Assembly (NCBI GenBank): GCA_046349355.1
Contig: JAXMCM010000016.1
Coordinates: 321,574 to 385,573 of the forward strand
Direction: 5' to 3'
DNA length: 64,000 bases
Source: CALKJU01 sp046349355
Lineage (GTDB): Bacteria > Pseudomonadota > Alphaproteobacteria > Geminicoccales > Geminicoccaceae
A program made the translations under genes and the position numbers. Under the pieces are notes generated by a model, which saw nothing but the letters and a program-made list of their open reading frames with translations, was not told the origin of the DNA and ran no database searches. Positions 35,232 through 43,566 of this stretch are shown here, piece after piece (positions within the stretch are counted from its first letter, which is position 1; each line of letters begins with the position of its first letter).

Positions 35232-37754
35232 TCAGCTGCGGCCGCGGGCGTTGGCCGGGTTGCCGAGCCCGCGCTTGTGGTCGAGCAGCGCCTGCCGGAG
35301 CTTGTCGAACTCGATGCGCAGCCGCGCCACCTCGGCCTTGCCGCGCGCCGCCAGCGCCTCGTCGCCGAGGTCGCGCCACGACAGGCAGAGCTCGAACAGG
35401 GCCATGGCGCCGAGATGCGCGGCGCTGCTGCGCAGGGCGTGCGCCTCGTCCTTGAACTCGCGCGAGCGCCCGGCCGTCGCCGCGGCCTCGATGCGGTGCA
35501 CGATGCCGGCCGCGTCCTCGAGGAACTCGTCGATCACCTCGGCGACGAAGCCGTCGTCGGGATCGAGCTCGGCGAGGCTGCGCAGCTTGGCGGCGTCGAG
35601 CACCGGCCGCGCCGCCGGCGGCCTGGGGTAGGGCAGGATGGTCGCGCCGTCGGCCGGCGGCTCGCGTGCCGGTGCCGTCAGCTCGTCGATCGTCCGCAGC
35701 ACCAGCTCGCTGTCCACCGGCTTGGTCAGGTAGCCCGAGAAGCCGGCGGCACTGCAGGCCTCGCGGCTTTCCGCCGTGGCGTCGGCGCTGAGCACGACGA
35801 TCGGCGGCAGCTCGTGCGCCGCATGCTCGAAGCGCAGCAGCTTCATGGCCTCGACCCCGCCCAGCTCGGGCATGTTGAGGTCCATGAGGACGATGTCGAA
35901 GGCGCCCGTCTCCAGCTGCTCGACCGCCTGCATGCCGTCGTCGACCATCGTCACCTTGTGCCCGGCGCGCTCGAGGATGCGGCCGATGACCCGGCGGTTG
36001 GTCGGGTTGTCCTCGGCGACGAGGATGCGGGCCGGCCGCGCCGCCTGCAGCGGCGCCCGCTGGCGGCGGCGCTGCCCGGCCGGCAGCGGCGCCTGCTCGA
36101 CCAGGGCGGCGCGCAGGCAGTTGGCAAGCAGCTCGGCCGGCGGCTCGGCCGGCAGGTCGGCGAGGCTGGCGAGGTGCTGTAGCGGCGCGTCGAGGCCGAC
36201 GGTGATGACGTCGACGGTCTCGGCTCCCGGCCGCGACGCCAGCAGGTCGGCGATCGCCGCCTCCTGCCGGCCGCCCGGCGGCGACGCCACCACCAGCACG
36301 ACGCGGCCGCGCGCCGGCGACAGCAGGCTCGAGATGGCCTCGGGCTCGCGTGCCAGGGCCGTCTCGACCCCGAGCTGCGACAGCGCCGGCAGCAGCGCCT
36401 GCGCCGCCTCGGCCGTGCCGACGACGACGGCGCGGCCATGCAGCGGCAGCTCGGCGGCGGCGCCGTCGCGGCGCAGCGGCAGCTCGAACCAGAAGGTGGT
36501 GCCGCGCCCGACCGCGCTGGTCACGCCGATGCGGCCGCCGGCCAGCTCGACCAGCTCGCGGACGATGGCGAGGCCGAGGCCGGTGCCGCCATATTGCCGG
36601 GCGATGCGCCGGTCGCCCTGGTCGAAGGGCTCGAAGATGGCGCCGACGGCATGCTCCGGGATGCCGACGCCGGTGTCGGTGACCTCGAGGCGCAGCACGC
36701 TGCGCGCCTCGTCCGACTGCAGCGGCCGCACCGCCACGGTGACGCCGCCGTCGCGGGTGAAGCGCAGCGCGTTGCCGACCAGGTTGACGAGGACCTGGTG
36801 CAGGATCCGCGCGCTGCCGATCAGGCAGGACGGCGTTTCCGGGGCGATGCGCAGGCGCAGGTAGAGGCCGTGCTCGGCCGCCTCGTGCACCAGCAGCGCC
36901 CGCACCGTCTGCAGCGAGCGGAACAGGTCGAGCGGGGCCTCGTCGACGTCGTAGCGGCCGGCCTCGATCTTGGCGATGTCGAGCAGGTCGTTGACCAGGC
37001 CGAGCAGGCCGGCGGCGGCGCCGCGGATGGTCACCACCATGTCATGCTGCTCGTGGTCGAGGCGGGTGTCCTCGAGCAGCTCGCCCATGCCGATCACCGC
37101 GTTCAGCGGCGTGCGGAACTCGTGGCTCATGGTGGCGAGGAAGCGGGTCTTGGCCTGGCTTGCCTCCTCGGCCCGGTCGATCGCCGTCTGCAGCTTGGCC
37201 AGCAGCGTCGAGAAATAGGCCGGCAGGGCGATGAGCCCGATCAGCAGGGCCGTGTCGAGCGCCGGGAAATGCCGCCAGTCCGGGCTCTGGGTGATGACGC
37301 CGAGGAACAGGACCAGCGACACCACCGCCGCGGCGGCGAGCTGGGCCCGGCCGAAGCGGAAGCCGTGGCCGAGGATCACCCACAGCAGGATCGGGTAGAA
37401 CGGCGCCGCCGCCATGCCGCCGACGAACATCACCCCGTTGAGGCCGATGGTGTCGGTCAGCATGCCGATGTAGCGGCGGCCGATGCTGACGTCGGGCCGC
37501 CACAGGATGTGCGCGACCACACCCATCGAGGCGACGAGGCTGGCGAGGCAGATGGCGACGCCGATCGCCCGCTCGTCGGTCGGCATCAAGAGCACGTAGA
37601 CGAGGATGAAGACGGCGAAGCCGACGCGGATGATGGCCTGCTCGTGCTCGCTGTCCGGGCGGCCGCGCAGCCGCGCCCGCAGCCGCGCGCGCAGGCCGCC
37701 GGCGGCGGTCGCGGGGGGCGGCAGGCGGGCCGGCGGCGGGGCGGTCTCGCGCAT
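35232..37754 (-). CDS. rpfC: RpfC-like hybrid sensor histidine kinase
   Basis: The 840 aa protein has an RpfC-like input domain of about five membrane helices (residues 40-185). It opens with RGRPDSEHEQAIIR and includes RRYIGMLTD and ILLWVILGHGFRFG, recalling the DSF-sensing region of Xanthomonas RpfC. HisKA follows with phospho-acceptor His211 (ATMSHEFRTPLNAV). HATPase has NLVGNALRFT, DTGVGIP and YGGTGLGLAI. A receiver domain (VLMDLNMPELGG, YLTKPVD) and a C-terminal Hpt domain (AHALRSSAAHLG) come next. A full His-Asp-His relay is thus present. It is followed four bases later by the EAL gene. Confidence 0.88.
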   Translation of the reverse strand: MRETAPPPARLPPPATAAGGLRARLRARLRGRPDSEHEQAIIRVGFAVFILVYVLLMPTDERAIGVAICLASLVASMGVVAHILWRPDVSIGRRYIGMLTDTIGLNGVMFVGGMAAAPFYPILLWVILGHGFRFGRAQLAAAAVVSLVLFLGVITQSPDWRHFPALDTALLIGLIALPAYFSTLLAKLQTAIDRAEEASQAKTRFLATMSHEFRTPLNAVIGMGELLEDTRLDHEQHDMVVTIRGAAAGLLGLVNDLLDIAKIEAGRYDVDEAPLDLFRSLQTVRALLVHEAAEHGLYLRLRIAPETPSCLIGSARILHQVLVNLVGNALRFTRDGGVTVAVRPLQSDEARSVLRLEVTDTGVGIPEHAVGAIFEPFDQGDRRIARQYGGTGLGLAIVRELVELAGGRIGVTSAVGRGTTFWFELPLRRDGAAAELPLHGRAVVVGTAEAAQALLPALSQLGVETALAREPEAISSLLSPARGRVVLVVASPPGGRQEAAIADLLASRPGAETVDVITVGLDAPLQHLASLADLPAEPPAELLANCLRAALVEQAPLPAGQRRRQRAPLQAARPARILVAEDNPTNRRVIGRILERAGHKVTMVDDGMQAVEQLETGAFDIVLMDLNMPELGGVEAMKLLRFEHAAHELPPIVVLSADATAESREACSAAGFSGYLTKPVDSELVLRTIDELTAPAREPPADGATILPYPRPPAARPVLDAAKLRSLAELDPDDGFVAEVIDEFLEDAAGIVHRIEAAATAGRSREFKDEAHALRSSAAHLGAMALFELCLSWRDLGDEALAARGKAEVARLRIEFDKLRQALLDHKRGLGNPANARGRS

Positions 37755-37758
37755 CGGC

Positions 37759-39897
37759 CTAGCGCAGGCCCGCCGGGCCGCCGCGCAGCAGCGGTTCGAG
37801 CGCCTCGGCGCTGACCGGTGGGCTGATCAGGTTGCCCTGGGCCTCGTCGCAGCCGTAGCGGCGCAGCCGGGCCAGCTGGCCCTCGGTCTCGACCCCTTCG
37901 GCGATGACCTTGAGGCCGAGGCTGTGGCCGAGGTTGATGATGGCGCGGACGATGACCTCGTCGTTGGCGCTGTGCTCGACGTTCTGGACGAAGGACTGGT
38001 CGATCTTGAGCCGCTGCACCGGCAGGCGCTTGACGTAGCTGAGCGACGAGTAGCCGGTGCCGAAGTCGTCGATCGACAGGGTTACCCCGAGCTGGTGCAG
38101 GTAGCGCAGGCTGGCGGTCGCGGTCTGGCTGTTCTCGATGACGGCGTTCTCGGTCAGCTCGATGTCGAGCAGGGCCGGGGGCAGGCCGGTCTCGGCGAGG
38201 ATGCCCTCGATCATCAGCTCGACGCCGCGCTCGCGGAACTGGATCGGCGACAGGTTCACCGACATCTGCATGCCGCGAAAACCGCGCTGCAGCCAGCCGT
38301 GCAGCTGCCGGCAGGCGGTGCGCAGCACCCACTTGGTCAGCGGCTGGATGAGGCCGATGTCCTCGGCGAGGCCGATGAATTCGCCGGGGCGGACGATGCC
38401 GCGCTCGGGATGGTTCCAGCGGACCAGCGCCTCGACGCCGACGAGGCGGCCGCTGTCGAGCGCCAGCTGCGGCTGGTAGTAGAGCAGGAACTGGTCGGCG
38501 GCGAGGGCGAGGCGGAGCTCGCGCTCCAGCGTCACCGCCCGGCGTGCCGCCACGTTCATCTCGGCCGCGAAGAAGCGGTAGGCGTCGCGCCCCGAGGCCT
38601 TGGCGCGGTACATCGCGAGGTCGGCGTTCTTGAGCAGCGTGTCGACCGTCTTGCCGTCGGTCGGGAACAGCGTGACGCCGATGCTGGCGCTCAGGTGCAC
38701 CTCCTGGCCGTCGATCAGCCAGGGCTCGCCGAACGCCTCGCCGAGCCGGCGGCACAGGTCGGTGGCGTCGTCGGCGCGGCGCACGCCCGGATGCATGACG
38801 ACGAACTCGTCGCTGCGCAGCCGGGCCATGACGTCGTGCTCGCCGAGCCGGTCCTTCAGCCGCAGCGCCACCGCCCGCAGCAGCGCGTCGCCGAACGGCT
38901 CGCCGAAGGCGTCGTTCAGCCCCTTGTAGCGGTCGAGGTCGAGGTGGAGCAGGGCGACGAGCTCCGACTGCCGCCTCGCCCGGCTGAGCTCCTGCTCGAC
39001 CCGCTCGCGGAAGCTGTCGATTCCGGGCAGGCCGGTCAGCGGGTCGATCAGGCCGCCGCCGGCGCCGGCCTGCTCGACCCGCCGCACGTCGCTGATGTCG
39101 AGCGCCGCGGTGTAGATCGCGCGGACGCGGCCGCTGGCGTCGATCGCCGGCGCCTTGGCGAAGACGGTAGCCCGCTGCCCGTCCGCCGCCTCGAGCATCT
39201 CGAGGCGCGGGCTGGCCATCGGCAGCGCCGTGTCGACGACCTTCTCGTTGAGCACGCCATGCTTGGTCGCATAGGTCTCGCCCAGCGCCTCGTGCAGGGT
39301 CTGGCCGACGGCCTGGTCGCGGCGGATGCCGTAGAGCGCCTCGCCGCTGCTGTTCAGGCTCAGCACCTTGCCCCGCGCATCGACCGCCATGATCGCCACC
39401 GGCAGGGTGTCGAGCAGGGCGGCGATGGCGGCGTCGACGCCATCGCCGCCGCGAGCCCGCAGGGCCTGCTCGAGGAAGGCGGCGCGCTCGGCCAGCAGGC
39501 GCTGCTGGCGGCGCATCGTCAGCAGGTTGCGGGCGCGCGCCCGGAATTCGGAGTGATCGAGCGGGCTCTGCAGGAAGTCCGTGGCACCGGCGGACAGCGC
39601 GCGGTAGCGGTACTCGCGGTCCTCGTAGGAGGTCACCACGATGACCGGGATGTCGGCCAGCCGCTCGCGCTCGCGCAGGGCACCGATGAGCGTGGCACCG
39701 TCCATGCCCGGCATGCTGAAGTCGGTGACGACGAGATCGGGAAGCAGGCCGGCGTCGAGCTGGGCCAGCGCCTGCAGGGGATCGGCGAAGGCCGTCACCT
39801 GGACCCCTTCCTCGACCGACTTGGCGAGGCGGGTCAGGATGTTGCGGTTGGTGACCCGGTCGTCGATGACGACTACGTTGGCCATCGCCGCCGCCAC
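37759..39897 (-). CDS. Response regulator with REC-PAS-GGDEF-EAL domains, probable c-di-GMP phosphodiesterase
   Basis: The 712 aa protein begins with a receiver domain: acidic pair D12-D13 and phospho-acceptor D59 in VVTDFSMPGMDG. The usual Lys of the KP motif is Ser (LQSPLD). A PAS-like segment lies at about 160-280 (VAIMAVDARGKVLSLNSSGEAL). The GGDEF site is degenerate (RLRSDEFVV), so cyclase activity is unlikely. The EAL domain looks active: VEALVRW, MSVNLSPIQFR, DIELTENAVIE, LSIDDFGTGYSSLSYVKRLP and VIAEGVETEGQ. It occupies the place of rpfG. The start is GTG 39897 or ATG 39885. Confidence 0.85.
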   Translation of the reverse strand: MAAAMANVVVIDDRVTNRNILTRLAKSVEEGVQVTAFADPLQALAQLDAGLLPDLVVTDFSMPGMDGATLIGALRERERLADIPVIVVTSYEDREYRYRALSAGATDFLQSPLDHSEFRARARNLLTMRRQQRLLAERAAFLEQALRARGGDGVDAAIAALLDTLPVAIMAVDARGKVLSLNSSGEALYGIRRDQAVGQTLHEALGETYATKHGVLNEKVVDTALPMASPRLEMLEAADGQRATVFAKAPAIDASGRVRAIYTAALDISDVRRVEQAGAGGGLIDPLTGLPGIDSFRERVEQELSRARRQSELVALLHLDLDRYKGLNDAFGEPFGDALLRAVALRLKDRLGEHDVMARLRSDEFVVMHPGVRRADDATDLCRRLGEAFGEPWLIDGQEVHLSASIGVTLFPTDGKTVDTLLKNADLAMYRAKASGRDAYRFFAAEMNVAARRAVTLERELRLALAADQFLLYYQPQLALDSGRLVGVEALVRWNHPERGIVRPGEFIGLAEDIGLIQPLTKWVLRTACRQLHGWLQRGFRGMQMSVNLSPIQFRERGVELMIEGILAETGLPPALLDIELTENAVIENSQTATASLRYLHQLGVTLSIDDFGTGYSSLSYVKRLPVQRLKIDQSFVQNVEHSANDEVIVRAIINLGHSLGLKVIAEGVETEGQLARLRRYGCDEAQGNLISPPVSAEALEPLLRGGPAGLR

Positions 39898-40009
39898 TGC
39901 GCCCTGGGCATGGGTAGGGGAGTCACCTCGACGACGCCGATGCGGAATCCAGCCGAGGCGGGACCGTACGGAGCGACGCCGGTCATATCAAGCGATAGCT
40001 GAAGTTTTG

Positions 40010-40043
40010 CCAATTGTCGTCTAAACTCGGCCGCGATAATTGG
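40010..40043. repeat. Inverted repeat in the divergent promoter of the EAL gene and the MotA-like gene
   Basis: CCAATTGTCG and CGATAATTGG are near-perfect reverse complements (9 of 10) separated by 14 bases. They lie in a comparatively AT-rich part of the gap between the divergent genes starting at 39897 and 40102, where a regulator could bind. Confidence 0.45.
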
Positions 40044-40101
40044 CCGCCAAACACGACGGACCACAGCAAGCGGCGCGGCCCCGCCGGTCAGGGAAGCAAC
40101 C

Positions 40102-41391
40102 TTGATTGACGCGATCTTCGTCCAGCTCGCCCAGCCCTGGGTGCCTTGGGCGCTGTGCGGACTGATCGTCCTTTTCGCCCTGGCGCTCTGGCTGGACTTT
40201 CGCTGGTTCCGGTTGCGGCCATTCCTTGCCGGCCTTGACGACGCCATCGACGCCATCGAGGAGACCGAGGGTCAGGCGTCGTTCCGCCAGCGCTTCCAGG
40301 CCGTCTATCGCCGTCTCGCCGAGAACCGGGTGGTCGGCGAGGCCTGGCGCGCCTATGCCCCGACGCTGTCGCCGGCCCCGGGCAACGACGACGCCATCGG
40401 TTACACGCGGCGGCCGGCCGACAGCTTCAACGAGAGCCTGCTCGCCGGTGCCGGCATCGACCTGCGCTTCTATCACGCCGTGCCGAACATGCTGGTCGGC
40501 GTCGGCCTGTTGTTCACCTTCATCGGCCTCGTCGCCGCGCTCTACTTCGCCAGTGCCGGCGTTGCCGCGGTCGACGTCAAGGTTGCCCAGGAGGCGCTGC
40601 GCGAGCTGCTGGCGGCGGCCACCTTCAAGTTCGTCACCTCCATCGCCGGCCTCGCCTGCTCGCTGGTGTTCTCGTGGCGCGAGAAGGCGCAGATGCATGT
40701 CGTCCGGCGCCGCCTCGGGCGCCTGTGCAGCGCCCTCGAGGCGCGGATGGTGCCGGTCACCGGCGGCAGCGTCGCCGCCGCCCAGCTGGCCGAGCTGCGC
40801 CAGCACACCCAGCAGCTGCAGCGCCTGACCAAGGACCTCTACGTTCGCCTGCCGGAAGGCCTCGAGACCGGCATCGCCGGCGAGATCGGCAAGGCCATGG
40901 CGCCCCTGCGCGAGGCCCTCGCCGAGGCCGCCCCGGACCTGCGCCGGATCGCCGAGCCGCTGGTGGCGACGATTGCGGGGTCGCTGGCCGCCCAGGTGCC
41001 GCGTTCCGAGGCCGTGCCGCAGCCGGCGCGCACGGCGGTGCCGGTTCCGCCGGCCGCGGCGTCGGCGCAGGCCATCACCGGCCGGCTCGACGGTGCGCTG
41101 GTCTCGCTGCGGGCCGGCCTCGACCGGCTCTGGGGCCTGCGCGGCGGCAAGGCCGACGGCGAGGCGGTCCGCCAGGTCGAGCGCCTGCTGCATGACGGCC
41201 GCAACCAGCTGGTGGCGGCCCAGGCGGCGGCGCGCGAGCTCCAGGCGCGGCTGGACGGTCTGGCGCGTGGCGAGGGCGGCGACGGCCTCGACGGCGCCGT
41301 CCGCGAGTCGCTGCGCCGGGTCGAGGCGCTGGTCGGCGCGTCAACGGCCAGGCTCGGCGAGGCGGTCGGCGAGCTCGAGCGGCGGCGCTGA
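40102..41391 (+). CDS. MotA/TolQ/ExbB-like (ZorA-like) proton-channel protein
   Basis: The 429 aa protein has an N-terminal membrane helix (VPWALCGLIVLFALALWL), then MotA/ExbB-type helices PNMLVGVGLLFTFIGLVAAL and FKFVTSIAGLACSLVFSW around residues 130-195. A long mostly helical cytoplasmic tail to the end includes coiled-coil-like segments. This layout resembles ZorA of Zorya defence systems more than TolQ or MotA. It starts at a TTG (40102) with AGGGAAG upstream. Its TGA overlaps the partner's ATG as TGATG, so the two form one complex. Confidence 0.8.
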   Translation: MIDAIFVQLAQPWVPWALCGLIVLFALALWLDFRWFRLRPFLAGLDDAIDAIEETEGQASFRQRFQAVYRRLAENRVVGEAWRAYAPTLSPAPGNDDAIGYTRRPADSFNESLLAGAGIDLRFYHAVPNMLVGVGLLFTFIGLVAALYFASAGVAAVDVKVAQEALRELLAAATFKFVTSIAGLACSLVFSWREKAQMHVVRRRLGRLCSALEARMVPVTGGSVAAAQLAELRQHTQQLQRLTKDLYVRLPEGLETGIAGEIGKAMAPLREALAEAAPDLRRIAEPLVATIAGSLAAQVPRSEAVPQPARTAVPVPPAAASAQAITGRLDGALVSLRAGLDRLWGLRGGKADGEAVRQVERLLHDGRNQLVAAQAAARELQARLDGLARGEGGDGLDGAVRESLRRVEALVGASTARLGEAVGELERRR

Positions 41392-42347
41392 TGGACGAGC
41401 TCGAGCCGGCCGGCCACGTCCCGCGCGAGGAGGACAGCTATCTCGCCTCGGTCAGCGACCTCATGGTCGGGCTGCTGTTCGTGTTCATCATCCTGCTGTC
41501 GGCCTTCGGGCTCAGCTACCGGGTCTCCGAGTACCAGGCGGCGCTGACCGAGCTGCGCGCCAAGACCGCCGAGGCCGAGGCGCTCGAGGCCCGTGCCGAC
41601 CTCGACGAGGCCGGACGCCAGGCACTCGACGAGCGCGAGCGCTACGCCTCGGAGATCGCCAGCCTGGAGGAGGAGCGCGGCCGGCTGCAGGCCGAGATCG
41701 CGCAGCTGGGCGAGCAGCGGCGGACGGTCGACGCGCTCACCAGCAACCTCGCCGAACGCGACGGCGCGCGCCGCGGCATGCTGCAGCAGGTCCAGGATCT
41801 GCTGGCCGAGCGCGATGTCGACATCTCGATCGAGCCCGAGAACGGCGTGCTGCGGCTGCCCGAGGAGCTGCTGTTCGAATCGGGCGAGGCAGCCCTCCGC
41901 GACGACGGCGAGCGGGCCTTGCGCGAGCTCGCCTACGTGCTGGCCCGGGCGCTGCCCTGCTACGCCGCGGCGCCGCCGGAGATGCAGCTCGACTGCAAGA
42001 AGGGGGCGGATCCGATCCTCGAGACCGTGCTGATCGAGGGCCATACCGACAACCAGCCGATCAGCGGCGGCGCCTTCACCGACAACTGGGCGCTGGCCGC
42101 GCAGCGCGGTGCCAACACCTTCAAGGCGCTGGTCCGCTTCGAGCCGAGCCTCGAGCTGCTGCGCAATCCCGACGGCGAGGCGTTGCTGGGCGTCAGCAGC
42201 TACGAGGCGCGCCGCCCGGTGGTCGACGAGGACACGCCCGAGGCGCGCCGCCTCAACCGGCGGATCGACGTCCGCTTCGTCGTCGCGGCACCCTCCAGCG
42301 AGGAGCTGGCCGACCTGCGCCGCCAGGCCGGGCAAGGATCGCCTTGA
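41391..42347 (+). CDS. MotB/OmpA-like (ZorB-like) ion-motor stator protein
   Basis: The 318 aa protein has a short cytoplasmic N-terminus, then SVSDLMVGLLFVFIILLSAFG, a single helix preceded by Asp23 at the place of the proton-carrying Asp of MotB/ZorB/TolR. A coiled-coil (about 45-120) and an OmpA-type peptidoglycan-binding domain (ENGVLRLPEELLFESGEAAL, IEGHTDNQPI, RRLNRRIDVRFVV) follow. It would form an ion-driven membrane motor with the upstream protein. No flagellar motA/motB context and no ZorC, ZorD or ZorE gene follow. Confidence 0.8.
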   Translation: MDELEPAGHVPREEDSYLASVSDLMVGLLFVFIILLSAFGLSYRVSEYQAALTELRAKTAEAEALEARADLDEAGRQALDERERYASEIASLEEERGRLQAEIAQLGEQRRTVDALTSNLAERDGARRGMLQQVQDLLAERDVDISIEPENGVLRLPEELLFESGEAALRDDGERALRELAYVLARALPCYAAAPPEMQLDCKKGADPILETVLIEGHTDNQPISGGAFTDNWALAAQRGANTFKALVRFEPSLELLRNPDGEALLGVSSYEARRPVVDEDTPEARRLNRRIDVRFVVAAPSSEELADLRRQAGQGSP

Positions 42348-42370
42348 GGTTGCAGTCGGGGCGCGGAAAA

Positions 42371-42396
42371 GGGGGTTGCCCTCACGGACAACCCCC
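42371..42396 (+). terminator. Possible terminator hairpin after the ZorAB-like pair
   Basis: GGGGGTTG and CAACCCCC form an 8-bp perfect stem with a 10-base loop, 24 bases after the stop of the ZorB-like gene. No T-run follows, so an intrinsic terminator is only a possibility; the hairpin could also stabilise the 3' end. Confidence 0.45.
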
Positions 42397-42527
42397 TCCC
42401 CAGGGTCCCATCTCATCGGTCAAGCACGCCGCCGATATCGGCCTTGCCGGCACCGTCGGCGCACGCGAAATCTCGCGCGCAAAGGTTGAGTTGTCAAGCC
42501 AATTCCACCCAAGGGTTGAGCCCGGCC

Positions 42528-42983
42528 ATGTCCCGTGAGTTTCCCGAGCGGCCGATCGTCGGCATCGGCGTGGTGGTCTGGCGCGGGTCGCGGGTGCTGC
42601 TCATCCGCCGCGGCAAGCCGCCGCGTGTCGGCCAGTGGTCGTTGCCGGGCGGCGCCCAGCATGTCGGCGAGACGGTCGAGGCGGCCGGCCGCCGCGAGGT
42701 CCTCGAGGAGACCGGCCTGCCGCTGGCGGCGATCGAGCTGCTGACGGTGGTCGACCTGATCGAGCGGGCGACGGACGATCGCGTCCGCTACCACTACACG
42801 CTGGTCGACTTCGTGGCCGAGGCGGGCGACGGCGAGCCGGTCCCCGGCGACGACGCCGCAGAGGCGCGCTGGTTCGCGATGGACGAGCTGCCGGGCCTCG
42901 GCCTGTGGACCGAGACCCTGCGCATCATCGACATGGCACGCGAGCGGCTGCCGGCGTTGCGCCGGCAGCTTGTCGGCTCCTGA
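42528..42983 (+). CDS. Nudix hydrolase
   Basis: The 151 aa protein carries a perfect Nudix box, G-x5-E-x7-REVLEETGL, in GAQHVGETVEAAGR plus the following residues. Nudix enzymes hydrolyse nucleoside diphosphates linked to another moiety. The short single-domain form with VGIGVVVWRGSRVLLIRRGKPP at the N-terminus resembles ADP-ribose pyrophosphatase or MutT-like housekeeping enzymes. The substrate is unknown. It is convergent with the HTH gene at 42999. Confidence 0.9.
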   Translation: MSREFPERPIVGIGVVVWRGSRVLLIRRGKPPRVGQWSLPGGAQHVGETVEAAGRREVLEETGLPLAAIELLTVVDLIERATDDRVRYHYTLVDFVAEAGDGEPVPGDDAAEARWFAMDELPGLGLWTETLRIIDMARERLPALRRQLVGS

Positions 42984-42998
42984 CGGCCCGGAAGGGCC

Positions 42999-43424
42999 TC
43001 AGGCGTCCTTCTCGTTGGCCGCCAGCACCCGCGCCAGGTTGCAGATCGCATCCTGGAAGCGGCGATTGTTGATGCTGGCGAAGTTGCGGGCGAGCTCGAG
43101 CAGCATCCGCTGCTGCGGCATCATCTCGGCCGGCTTGGCCTTGCCGGCCCGCTCCGGCTCGATCTCCTCGAAGAAGTAGCCGATGTCCACGCCCAGCGCC
43201 TGCGCGATCTGGTAGAGCCGGCCCGCGGAGATGCGGTTGATCCCGGTCTCGTACTTGTGCGCCTGCTGGTAGGTGACGCCGATCAGCTCGGCCATCTGCT
43301 GCTGGGTGAGGCCCAGCATGATCCGGCGCTGGCGAATGCGAAGGCTGACATAATGATCGACATCGAGGGCGCGCGACCGCCCACCCGTTCCGCGCCCGGC
43401 CGACTTCGTTACAACCTGGTTCAT
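42999..43424 (-). CDS. PraR/PhrR-type HTH transcriptional regulator
   Basis: The 141 aa protein has a Cro/CI-type HTH (RIRQRRIMLGLTQQQMAELIGVTYQQAHKYETGINRISAGRLYQ), broken here only by family variation, and a C-terminal extension with LELARNFASINNRRFQDAI. This is the arrangement of alphaproteobacterial regulators such as PraR/PhrR, known in rhizobia to affect quorum sensing, stress response and biofilm. A direct target cannot be shown here. The upstream gap (43425-43566) is AT-rich. Confidence 0.8.
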   Translation of the reverse strand: MNQVVTKSAGRGTGGRSRALDVDHYVSLRIRQRRIMLGLTQQQMAELIGVTYQQAHKYETGINRISAGRLYQIAQALGVDIGYFFEEIEPERAGKAKPAEMMPQQRMLLELARNFASINNRRFQDAICNLARVLAANEKDA

Positions 43425-43566
43425 CGATAACCCCGTCCTGCCCGTCCCGCTGCGTTGCAAGGGGACCGCAGCAATTCAACCACACGACATTTGGTTAAAA
43501 TACCGCGCTTTTTTTAAACCTCCAGCGAAACGAGAATTTCTCGGACTTGCGTCGCGTATCGCTAGA

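Noticed and set aside
40102..42347. A complete Zorya defence system
   Set aside because: No ZorC, ZorD or ZorE-like gene follows; only the membrane motor pair is present.
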